7,317 nucleotides of DNA from an uncultured Oscillospiraceae bacterium. Lineage in GTDB: Bacteria > Bacillota > Clostridia > Oscillospirales > Oscillospiraceae. Made by a program: the position numbers and the translations under genes. The stretch spans positions 1-7,317 of the forward strand of contig CAAELC010000017.1 of NCBI GenBank assembly GCA_900756715.1, in the 5' to 3' direction. The notes under the pieces were generated by a model. It saw only the letters and a program-made list of their open reading frames with translations, did not search any database and was not told where the DNA came from. Shown in pieces: positions 1 through 6,037 of this stretch. How positions within the stretch are numbered: position 1 is the stretch's first letter; every line of letters starts with the position of its first letter.

Positions 1-94
1 CAAAGGGCTTTTTCTATTTATACGGATATTCGCAAACTACAAGATAAAGCCAAAACTTCATATACTCTAAGCACAAGGAGGTTGAGGTTTGGCT
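1..94. other. Leader of the element fragment, no gene recognised
   Basis: This AT-rich stretch precedes the zinc-ribbon fragment. Frame 1 on the plus strand is open from the window edge to a TGA near 166, but its translation resembles no family I know and it runs through the start of the next gene, so I do not call it. The other two plus frames stop within about 70 bases. A purine-rich AAGGAGG lies at 75-81 and a second GAGG at 84-87; the latter is 7 bases from the ATG at 95 and is the better-placed ribosome binding site. The low GC contrasts with the operon to the right and fits mobile-element DNA. Confidence 0.4.
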
Positions 95-259
95 ATGAAC
101 AACAGTTTAACAGAAGTACATCTGGAGCTTGTTTCGGAGTGGTCGGAGAAGAACTTACCGCTTACACCTGATGATATTAGCTTCGGCTCAAATAAAAAAG
201 TATTGTGCAACAGTGTTGCACAATTTCGATGGGCGCAAAAGCCGAGAAATGCTTGCTGA
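95..259 (+). pseudogene. Truncated zinc-ribbon protein of a clostridial conjugative element (5' fragment)
   Basis: The frame starts at ATG 95 and stops at TGA 257, giving 54 residues. The first ~36 residues (beginning MNNSLTEVHLELVSEW and reaching FGSNKKV) match, from memory, the N-terminus of multi-repeat treble-clef/zinc-ribbon proteins encoded in clostridial ICEs. In those proteins the text continues with a Trp-Trp and the first Cys pair. Here, after about base 202, the sequence switches to ParB coding DNA read in the wrong frame, so no zinc ligand set is completed. The product would be a short non-functional peptide. A ribosome binding site lies upstream (GAGG 84-87). The family match is recollection, not a search. 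The abrupt change of content at 200-212 is visible in the sequence. Confidence 0.6.
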
Positions 260-689
260 GGAAGTAGGTGAAAGCCACGAGCAGATTCGCAAGTATATCC
301 GTCTGACCCACCTTGTCCCGGAACTGCTTGAGTATGTGGACGAGGGCCGGATCAAGATGCGGCCTGCGGTGGAGCTGTCCTATCTCGACGAGGATTGTCA
401 GCGAGCCGTGGTGGACGAAATCGACCTGAACCAAGCCACCCCGTCCCATGCGCAGACCATTCGGATGCGCCGGTTCTTTACGGACGGAAAGCTCACGCCG
501 GAGGTGATCTCCGCCATTATGAGCGAGGAAAAACCCAACCAGCGGGAAAAGATTGTTCTGCATGTGGACAAGGTACGAAGCCTGATTCCGAAGAATATCC
601 CGCCGGCGCAGGCGGAGAATTATGTGGTCAAAGCATTGGAGTATTACAGCCGTTTTCTCCGACGGAGGGCAGAGCGTGACAGCTGCTAA
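201..689 (+). pseudogene. C-terminal fragment of a ParB/RepB/Spo0J-family partition protein of a mobile element
   Basis: The frame ending at TAA 687-689 carries a recognisable C-terminal two-thirds of an element-type ParB. A helix-turn-helix segment contains GESHEQIRKYIRLT, followed by the KorB-like helical region with DEGRIKMRPAVELSYL. Next comes the motif SEEKPNQREK, which is typical of clostridial ICE ParB proteins, then a basic tail with YYSRFLRRRAERD. The N-terminal CTPase/ParB box (GERR-type motif) is absent. Codons before about 201 in this frame are out-of-frame zinc-ribbon sequence, so the apparent ATG at 129 is not a real start. The known role of the family is centromere (parS) binding for partition or ICE maintenance. 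This copy lacks the CTP-binding half and its own start, so it is probably dead. It adjoins the zinc-ribbon fragment and may be the product of an internal deletion within one ICE. Confidence 0.72.
202..224. repeat. Perfect 10-bp inverted repeat at the zinc-ribbon/ParB join
   Basis: ATTGTGCAAC (202-211) and its exact reverse complement GTTGCACAAT (215-224) are separated by AGT. The repeat spans the point where zinc-ribbon coding content ends and ParB coding content begins. The right arm lies in plausible ParB codons; the left arm lies at the breakpoint. It could be a foldback or template-switch scar, a protein binding site, or coincidence. Confidence 0.6.
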
Positions 690-777
690 ATAGCCATGCC
701 AATAAGGCAAGTGGCTGAACCCTAAAAGCAATATACAATGCTGTCTGCTGCCAAGGGACTTGTATGGGCTTTGAGAC
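690..777. other. Short non-coding end of the element remnant with an imperfect hairpin
   Basis: No gene is seen between the ParB stop and the terminator of the opposite-strand operon. An imperfect stem-loop follows the stop directly: AGCCATGCC (692-700) pairs with GGCA (706-709) and TGGCT (712-716) around the loop AATAA, with a two-base AG bulge. No T-run follows, so it is not a convincing intrinsic terminator for the ParB fragment. The boundary between element and chromosome must lie somewhere here, but no attachment site or direct repeat is recognisable. Confidence 0.4.
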
Positions 778-812
778 AAAAAAACCCCGGCGCAGCCATT
801 TGGCTGCGCCGG
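778..812 (-). terminator. Rho-independent terminator of the catabolic operon
   Basis: A perfect 11-bp GC-rich stem, CCGGCGCAGCC (787-797) with GGCTGCGCCGG (802-812), has an ATTT loop on the plus strand (AAAT on the minus strand). On the minus strand it is followed by GG and then seven T (plus-strand A-run 778-784). It lies 38 bases beyond the restored TGA (851-853) of the UxaA-type gene, as expected for the operon end. In the plus direction the hairpin has no T-run. Confidence 0.93.
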
Positions 813-850
813 AGACAACGATGAAAATGCTTTTGGAAAATCAGAGAGAA

Positions 851-2013
851 TCAGACATAGTTGCAGACGCGTGCGATGGCCATTTCGGTGAATCCCAGAG
901 ATTCAGCCTTGGTCTGCTTGCCGCAGGCAGTCTCAACGACCATGTTCAGCAGGTCGCCGCCAAGTTCCTCCAGCGTTTTGTCCCGTAGATGAGAGGAGAC
1001 GCATCAAGGTCGATGTTGTCCTCCATCTTAACGAAGGTCAGCTTATTGCCGGTGATCTTGATGACGGGGACAATGGGATTGCCGGTGGGCGTACCGCGGC
1101 CACTGGAAAAGACCACTACCTGCGCGCCGCCGGCCGCCATGGCTGCCACGGAGGAGAGATCGTTGCCCGGCGTGTCCATAATGACCAGACCCTGCTTGCT
1201 CTCTATCTGCTTGGCATAGTCGTAGACGGCCTTGATAGGGCTGTGGCCACCCTTGTGGATGCAGCCGAGAGACTTTTCCTCCAGCGTGGTAATACCGCCG
1301 GCCTTGCTGCCCGGAGGGGGATTGCCCTCGCGGACTTCCTCGCCCACCAGCCGCAGAGCGGCCTCATAGCGGTGGACGATCTCAAAGATGCGGTCATGGA
1401 CCTCGGGCGTAGCGGACCGGCGAGCCAGAATGTGCTCGGCACCGATAAATTCGGTGGTCTCAGACAGGATGGAGGTGCCGCCAGCGGCCACAATGCGGTC
1501 GCTCATCTCGCCGATGACGGGATTGGCTGCCAGACCGCTGGTGGGGTCGGAGCCGCCGCATTCGGTGCCGACAATCAACTCGGAGATGGGAAATTCCTGT
1601 TTTTGGAGCATGGATGCCTCAGCCACCATCTCCTTGGCGTAACGAACGGCCATATCCACAGCCTTCAGAGTGCCGCCGGCCTCTTGAATGATGACCTGCT
1701 TCAGGGGCTTGTTGGTCCGCTCCTGAATGGCCTTTACGACCAGATCCATCTGGCAGTTCTCACAGCCCAGAGACACGACCACAGTGCCGTAGACATTGGG
1801 ATTTGCGGCATATCCGGCCATAACATCCATGGTCAGCTGCTGGTCGGAGGCCACCTGAGAGCAGCCCTGCTGGTTGTTGAAGGTGACAGAGCCCACCACC
1901 TGCTGCGCGATAATGCGGGTGGTATCAGAAGCGCACACGCTGGCAGGCAGGATCAGCACATGGTTCCGGACGCCGACACGGCCGTCAGGACGCTGATAAC
2001 CGTAAAAAGTCAT
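851..2013 (-). pseudogene. UxaA/SuyB-type dehydratase or lyase large subunit, frameshifted near the C-terminus
   Basis: ATG 2013 follows a GGAGG ribosome binding site and lies 14 bases after the SAF-subunit stop. The frame as given ends at TGA 946 (355 residues). Family features of UxaA (altronate dehydratase), GarD (galactarate dehydratase) and SuyB (sulfolactate sulfo-lyase) are clear: PDGRVGVRN (~9-17), GCSQ (~50-53), LGCENCQ (~82-88), GTECGGSD (149-156), LGCIHKGG (~249-256), MDTPGND (~279-285), SSGRGTPTGNPIVPVIK (~303-319) and DASPLIYG (337-344). These enzymes eliminate water, or sulfite, from a hydroxyacid using an Fe or Fe-S centre; the conserved Cys residues at ~84, 152 and 251 are candidate ligands. 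After G344 (bases 982-984, a GGG run) the frame jumps. Adding one base restores 43 more typical residues (DKTLEELGGDLL... ending ARVCNYV) to TGA 851-853, for 387 residues, the usual family length. The lesion is a true mutation or a homopolymer error. The substrate is not determinable. Confidence 0.88.
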
Positions 2014-2027
2014 GGTTTGTTTCCTCC

Positions 2028-2318
2028 TTACTCTTTCGCTTCCAGATTTTCGCGGTGGCCTTCCACATTGTGGACATGGACATGCTCGCCGGCCTTGATG
2101 TCGTAGGAGGCGATGCCGATGTGCTCACCATATTTCACCACAGGCTCGCCCTTGGCGATGTCCCGGGTAGCCAGCTTGTGGTAAATCGTAATGTCCTCCA
2201 GAGCAGGCAGGCTGACTTCCTTGCCCTCACAGACATAGACAACGGTGTCGCCCTTGGCGATGGGCTCGATAGCGACAGCCACATTGTCCTTTATGTCAAT
2301 AATCATTGCATTGCGCAT
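2028..2318 (-). CDS. UxaA/SuyA-type small subunit, SAF domain
   Basis: This intact 96-residue protein starts at ATG 2318 behind an AAAGGAG ribosome binding site. It is almost entirely a SAF (antifreeze-like/flagellar FlgA) domain, as found at the N-terminus of E. coli UxaA and GarD or as the separate small subunit of two-gene enzymes such as SuyAB. Diagnostic segments are HKLATRDIAKGEPVVKYG (47-64) and IGIASYDIKAGEHVHVHN (67-84). The domain is thought to help bind substrate and close the active site. It lies directly before the large catalytic subunit (14-base gap), the usual order, which supports a two-subunit enzyme. The length and two-gene layout resemble SuyA/SuyB, but many UxaA-family dehydratases in Clostridia share it, so no substrate is claimed. 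No lesion is visible. Confidence 0.87.
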   Translation of the reverse strand: MRNAMIIDIKDNVAVAIEPIAKGDTVVYVCEGKEVSLPALEDITIYHKLATRDIAKGEPVVKYGEHIGIASYDIKAGEHVHVHNVEGHRENLEAKE

Positions 2319-2369
2319 GGCTGAATTCTCCTTTATTCGGTTTGAAGACCGTCCTCATTAAAAATGCAT

Positions 2370-3722
2370 TTACAGGGGGATGACCAGAGCACCGATCAGA
2401 GCCAGCACGAAGATGCACACGGAGGAGATGAAAGAACCCAGCGTGTAGGTCTTCAGACCGCCGGTGACAGTCAGACCGGACATGTTGGTGGCAACCCAGA
2501 AGCCGGAGTCGTTGACATGGCCGATGGAGTTACCGCCGGACAGGCAGGCCAGAGCAATCCACACGGGATGGCAGCCAATGGCGGGAGCGATGGTGGCCAT
2601 GATGCCCATGGAGGTCATGCCGGCCACGGTGCCGGAGCCCTGTGCCACACGGAAGATCGGGCCGATGAAGTAAGCCAGGAACATGGCGGGGACAACGGAG
2701 GTGGTGTCAGCGCCCAGCAGGCTTACGATGGCGTTGCCAGTGCCGGTAGCAGTGATGACAGAGGAGAAGGAGCCGCCTGCACCGGTGATGAGCAGCACCA
2801 CACCGGCGCTTTTCAGAGCCTCACCAGCAGACTTTTCCAGATTCGCGTGGCCAATGTAGGGTAGGCTTACCAGATAGGCGACCAGAGTACCCAGAGTCAT
2901 GGCAACCAGCTTGTTGCCCAGAAAGCTGCAGATCAGAGGGGACTCATCAAACATGGCGCTGCCGAGAGTACCGAAGAGAATGCAGATTACGGGAATGATA
3001 ATAGGCAGCAGGGCCATGAAGAAGGAGGGGCGGACCTTTGTGTCGTTCCGGGCGGCGCGGGCAGCGACCAGCTCATTGACAACATTGGAGCTGTGGTTTA
3101 CATCTTTTTCTTCGTTCCAGATACCGCGGTTGTGAATCTTGATATAAATGAGATCGGAAACAATAACAGTGATAAAGCCCACAACCAGACCGACAATCAT
3201 CTTGATGCCCAGATCAAAGCCAAAGATGTCAGCAGCAGCCAGAGGATTGGGAGTGGGAGGAACCACGCAGTGGGCGGTGGTAGCACCGATGGTCAGACAG
3301 CCGGTGACATAGCACATCTTCATATCGATCTTGGCGGCGATGGTGATGCCGATGGGAATCAGGATGATGAAGGTTACATCAAAGAACACCGGGATGGACA
3401 GCACGAAGCCGGCCAGGCTCAGCCCTCAGATAGCGCGCTTGGCAGGAAAAGCGGAAACCAGCTTGTCAGCGATGATGTCGGCAGCGCCGCTGTCGCTCAT
3501 CAGCTGGCCAAGAATAGTGCCGAAGCCGACAGGCAGACCGATGCTGGTCATCATGTTGCCGAAGCCGGAGGAGATGGTGTCCATAGTGGTCATCAGATCA
3601 AGACCACCGGCCACGCCCATGAACAGGCTGGCCAGAACCATGCCGATAGATGCATTGAGTTTGAGAACAATGATGCAGAACAGAATAATCGCGATGGCAA
3701 TCACCAGTGCCACAATCAGCAT
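2370..3722 (-). pseudogene. GntP-family organic/sugar-acid permease, interrupted by an in-frame TGA
   Basis: Two collinear segments in one frame, 3722-3426 and 3425-2370, form a 450-residue membrane protein, normal for GntP-family (gluconate:H+ symporter type) carriers. The protein is a series of hydrophobic helices. Family motifs include VGFGTILGQLMSDSG (~65-79), HCVVPPTPNP (~151-160), RVAQGSGTVAG (~358-368) and HVNDSGFW (~402-409). Codon 99 is TGA (plus 3426-3428), right where, from memory, GntP-family proteins have Trp before a GF...IP.FF.V helix, so TGG to TGA is the simplest reading. The ATG at 3722 lacks a nearby ribosome binding site. The ATG at 3742, behind AAAGGAAAG, is well placed but out of frame by one base, so a base may also be missing between 3722 and 3740. 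It sits between the LarA-like gene and the SAF subunit, implying import of the operon's substrate. Confidence 0.87.
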
Positions 3723-3823
3723 TGCGGGACGGGAGATACCATAATTTTCTTTCCTTTCTTGTTGTGGTTTTACTTACATATTGAAATCAGAGAAACTGGA
3801 AGCCCGCCTGCCCAAGACAGACT

Positions 3824-3837
3824 TCCGGAGCTCCGGA
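3824..3837. repeat. 14-bp perfect palindrome between the LarA-like gene and the permease gene
   Basis: TCCGGAGCTCCGGA is its own reverse complement and lies just past the TGA (3841-3843) of the LarA-like fragment. As RNA it could form a five-pair stem with an AGCT loop. No T-run follows on either strand, so it is not an intrinsic terminator. It may be an intercistronic stability or processing hairpin, or a protein site. The ~100-base gap (3743-3840) shows no gene. Confidence 0.45.
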
Positions 3838-3840
3838 TTT

Positions 3841-4618
3841 TCAGAACAGATTGCCGTTTTCATCGAACGGTAGGTCATAGGGCTCGGTGAGAATCTCAAA
3901 ATTGGGGTTATTCCGAACCAGAGGCAGCATGCCCTCGGAAATTTCAATAACGCCGATATGGGCGGTGTTGGGAATGCGGATCATCTTCATGTTGTCATGG
4001 TCTTCGGCCTCGGGGCAGCACATCAGAGCCAGCTGCAGAGCCTCCCGGTCATTGTCCATAATCATCGGGATTTTCATCAGATGCAGGAAGGTGTTGGTGA
4101 CACCGGTGGGATAGGTCATCTCCAGCTTCATGCGGTTTACCAGACGGCGAGTTGTGACATCAGCCGGACCGACGCCCTGTGCGTTGCCGTGGGTTTCATC
4201 GGTGATGTCCAGAATGACCACCTTTTCCGCGTCAATGCCGCCCGAGCAGTATTTGGGCTGGACAAAGCGGCCGGATATATTGGGGGCCATAGTCCTTGAG
4301 AATCTGGGGCTGACCCTCGGCGGTAGCGCCGCCGTGGCTGCCCATGGCTGCCACGATGAAAGGCTCAGCCCCCTTGGACTTGACGAAGTCCACAATGGCA
4401 CGGGCCATCAAGGCGTTGTGATTGATGCCGCGGCTGCCGCAGGTGATGGCAATTTTCTGGCCGGGCTGAATCTTGCCGCCGATCTCGGGCCGGTCCAGTT
4501 CCCGGACGATGGTGCCGGGAATGTCGCTTTCGGGAATGCAGGTTTTGTCGAAATTCTGGCGGACCTTGACCATTTTGGGAATCGGAGTGTCTTTGATTAG
4601 GTTGGTAATGGTTTCCAT
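3841..4618 (-). pseudogene. LarA-like (DUF2088) hydroxyacid racemase/epimerase with a large internal deletion
   Basis: ATG 4618 follows a GAGAGGAG ribosome binding site. The first ~110 residues are typical of the LarA superfamily DUF2088 N-terminal domain: KIAITCGSRGINHNAL (55-70) and PFIVAAMGSHGGATAEGQ (86-103), where the His in GSHGG corresponds to a nickel-site region. At about 4284-4290 the sequence jumps to C-terminal family sequence in another frame: PNISGRF, PKYCSGGIDAEKV, DITDETHGNAQG, ADVTTRRLVNRM, and so on to TGA 3841 (~147 residues). Family members are, from memory, about 420-440 residues, so roughly 170-180 residues are missing. The missing part would hold the KPH-type segment and other ligands of the nickel-pincer cofactor. 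As read, translation ends at TGA 4232-4234 after 128 residues, so the product cannot work. Relatives include lactate racemase, malate racemase and gluconate 2-epimerase; which activity this gene had is unknown. Confidence 0.82.
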
Positions 4619-4648
4619 GGTTTGCTCCTCTCTTGCCGCTGCACGGCG

Positions 4649-4677
4649 ATTATATAAAGTCAGCAGTTATAGTTATA
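4649..4677 (-). promoter_or_regulatory. Possible internal promoter ahead of the LarA-like gene
   Basis: On the minus strand the 41-base gap between the regulator stop (4660) and the LarA-like ATG (4618) contains a perfect TATAAT (4654-4649), 30 bases before the start codon. The matching -35 position with a 17-base spacer (4677-4672, TATAAC) is poor and no TG extension is present. It would allow structural-gene expression separate from the regulator, but read-through from the regulator promoter is equally possible. Confidence 0.3.
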
Positions 4678-5688
4678 CAGGTTTTTAATCTGAATGCCGG
4701 TATCATAATAGGCGGCCGCAACGGGCTTGTCCTGAAAAATAGCATCTGTCAGAAGCTGAATGGAATGATAGCCCTGCGCATAAGGCCCCTGATCAATCAG
4801 AAACTGTACGGTGCCCTCCCGAAGGAAGGCTACATTGGAATCTGTCACATCGAACCCAACGACCTTGATCTGACCGGAACGGCCTGCGTCGTCCACAGCC
4901 TGAGCAGCGCCGGCAAGACCAGCGCCACTGACAAAGATACCGGTGAGGGACGGCAGACTCTCCAGCTTTTCCCGGGTCAAGCGGTAGACCGTATCATGAT
5001 CGCCGTTACCGTAGATAACAGGGGAGACATCAGTGGAGGTGCAATGGCTGTGAAAGTGGGAGGCAAAGCCCCGAATCCGTTCCTCACTGGAAACATGCAG
5101 GGGATCGACTCCCACGGAAAGCACGCAGCCCTCCGGTGGCATCATTTGCTGCATCAGCGCTGCGGCGCAGAGACCGCTCTGGTAAGAGTTCTGGCCTACA
5201 AAGCAATCCCGCAGGGAAGACTCTATATCCTGGTTGTAGACAACCATGGGGAGCTTTTCGGCACGAACACATCGCAAATGCTGACTGACGGCCTGAGAGG
5301 CAATGCCGCGCAGTGCCAGTCCCTGTACGCCGTTTGCCAATAACCGTTCCAGAGCGGCAAGATACCCTTCCGGATCATTAGGAGAGGCAAACTCCAGCAA
5401 TGTCTCCACGCCGTGCTGCTGGGCATAGGCAATGCCGCTGTCGATGCCTTCCATGACCTGCTTCTGGAAGTCCGGCTCACGGAGAGCCACCAGTACGCCG
5501 ATTTTATTTTTTTTCCGGGAGAGATAGAAGGCACGACCCAGGCTGTTGGGCTGAAAGTCCAGCTCTGCCATCACGGCCCGCACTTTTTCCACCGTTTCCG
5601 GCTTTACCTGTCCCCGGTTGTGCAGAACACGATCTACGGTGCCTCGGGACACACCGGCCATATCCGCAATAGATTTAATGCTTGTCAC
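4660..5688 (-). CDS. LacI-family transcriptional regulator
   Basis: The 342-residue protein is read from GTG 5688, chosen because GGAGGG lies 6 bases upstream and the N-terminus then begins VTSIKSIADMAGVSRG, exactly the LacI helix-turn-helix register. An upstream ATG at 5754 would add 22 residues unlike the family. The HTH is at ~4-25 with recognition helix VSRGTVDRVL (13-22), and the hinge helix region is near FQPNSLGRAF (45-54). The periplasmic-binding-protein-like effector domain spans ~62-335, starting IGVLVAL. The RG pair at recognition positions 15-16 and the GTVDRVL ending mark a subgroup often linked to sugar-type ligands. It is cytoplasmic and presumably represses the downstream catabolic genes on the same strand until a sugar or sugar-acid ligand binds. 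It heads the cluster, 41 bases before the LarA-like gene. It is intact. Confidence 0.9.
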   Translation of the reverse strand: MTSIKSIADMAGVSRGTVDRVLHNRGQVKPETVEKVRAVMAELDFQPNSLGRAFYLSRKKNKIGVLVALREPDFQKQVMEGIDSGIAYAQQHGVETLLEFASPNDPEGYLAALERLLANGVQGLALRGIASQAVSQHLRCVRAEKLPMVVYNQDIESSLRDCFVGQNSYQSGLCAAALMQQMMPPEGCVLSVGVDPLHVSSEERIRGFASHFHSHCTSTDVSPVIYGNGDHDTVYRLTREKLESLPSLTGIFVSGAGLAGAAQAVDDAGRSGQIKVVGFDVTDSNVAFLREGTVQFLIDQGPYAQGYHSIQLLTDAIFQDKPVAAAYYDTGIQIKNLYNYNC

Positions 5689-5728
5689 AGGTATCCCTCC
5701 CCTCAGCTGCGCGGTAGTTTTTTGGCAG

Positions 5729-5744
5729 CCGTGCACGAGCACGG
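5729..5744. repeat. Small inverted repeat in the regulator leader
   Basis: CCGTGC (5729-5734) and GCACGG (5739-5744) flank ACGA and could form a six-pair hairpin in the 5' leader of the LacI-type mRNA, about 40 bases before its GTG. There is no T-run for termination. It may be a second operator-like site or a leader structure; function is unknown. Confidence 0.35.
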
Positions 5745-5760
5745 AACGAAGCAAAAAAGA

Positions 5761-5781
5761 AAAGCAAAACTATTTTGCTTT
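5761..5781. promoter_or_regulatory. 21-bp palindrome, candidate operator of the LacI-type regulator
   Basis: AAAGCAAAA (5761-5769) and TTTTGCTTT (5773-5781) are perfect 9-bp inverted arms around CTA. The site lies ~75 bases upstream of the regulator GTG and just downstream of the candidate minus-strand promoter (-10 at 5808-5803), a standard position for autorepression. LacI-family operators are palindromes, usually with a central CG, which this lacks; the unusual recognition helix (RG) could explain a different site. No second copy was found ahead of the LarA-like gene. Confidence 0.45.
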
Positions 5782-5802
5782 AAACATCATAACAGCATAT
5801 AT

Positions 5803-5831
5803 AGTATAATTTCTAACAATATGGTTTTCGA
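5803..5831 (-). promoter_or_regulatory. Candidate promoter of the regulator/catabolic operon
   Basis: On the minus strand TCGAAA (5831-5826) and TATACT (5808-5803) are separated by 17 bases, matching sigma-70/A consensus at 4 and 5 positions. A second overlapping possibility is TTGTCA (5847-5842) with CATATT at 18 bases. Transcription would start near 5796, run through the 5761-5781 palindrome and reach GTG 5688 after a ~108-base leader. The surrounding DNA is strongly AT-rich compared with the coding regions. Confidence 0.42.
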
Positions 5832-5977
5832 CTGTAAATTTTGACAAAGAATGAGTGCGATTTTTGGCTGATAATCCAATTAAAAGCCCCAAAAGCAGAA
5901 GAATAGATTTTGTGGTGTTTGAACGGATAGTTGTGGCTTGTACTGGTTGATAGGCAGTAAGCGAAGCACGACGGGCC

Positions 5978-6006
5978 TTGCGCTGGAGAGAAAAGTGTGA
6001 TATACT
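5978..6006 (+). promoter_or_regulatory. Probable smpB promoter with extended -10
   Basis: TTGCGC (5978-5983), a 17-base spacer, and TATACT (6001-6006) preceded by TGA (5998-6000), giving an extended -10 element TGnTATACT. Transcription would begin near 6013, about 25 bases before the smpB ATG with its AAGGAGG ribosome binding site (6025-6031). It would serve smpB-ppiB and possibly ssrA. Apart from this promoter and the divergent elements listed separately, the 5689-6037 intergenic region shows no gene. Confidence 0.6.
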
Positions 6007-6037
6007 GAATCTGACCGGATAGGGAAGGAGGGCCTCC

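Noticed and set aside
129..200. ATG at 129 as the real start of the ParB-like protein
   Set aside because: Residues from 129 to ~200 in this frame are zinc-ribbon coding DNA read out of frame, and no ribosome binding site precedes the ATG.
1243..2106. 287-residue plus-strand open frame opposite the UxaA-type gene
   Set aside because: It is antisense to a clear enzyme gene, has low-complexity composition, and has no family resemblance. It results from the GC-rich codon pattern of the real gene.
3426..3428. TGA read as Trp or selenocysteine
   Set aside because: TGA is used as an ordinary stop by the LacI-type gene and ppiB, and no SECIS-like structure is evident; a point mutation is simpler.
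3093..3890. 265-residue plus-strand open frame opposite the permease
   Set aside because: Antisense shadow rich in Asp, Gly and His, the mirror of hydrophobic codons on the other strand, and without a family match.
4633..5343. 236-residue plus-strand open frame opposite the LacI-type gene
   Set aside because: The minus-strand frame has a full LacI-family protein. This one has no recognisable domain.
5841..5870. Perfect TTGACA at 5841-5846 as a plus-strand -35 element
   Set aside because: No acceptable -10 hexamer lies 16-18 bases downstream; the nearest (GATAAT) is 23 bases away.
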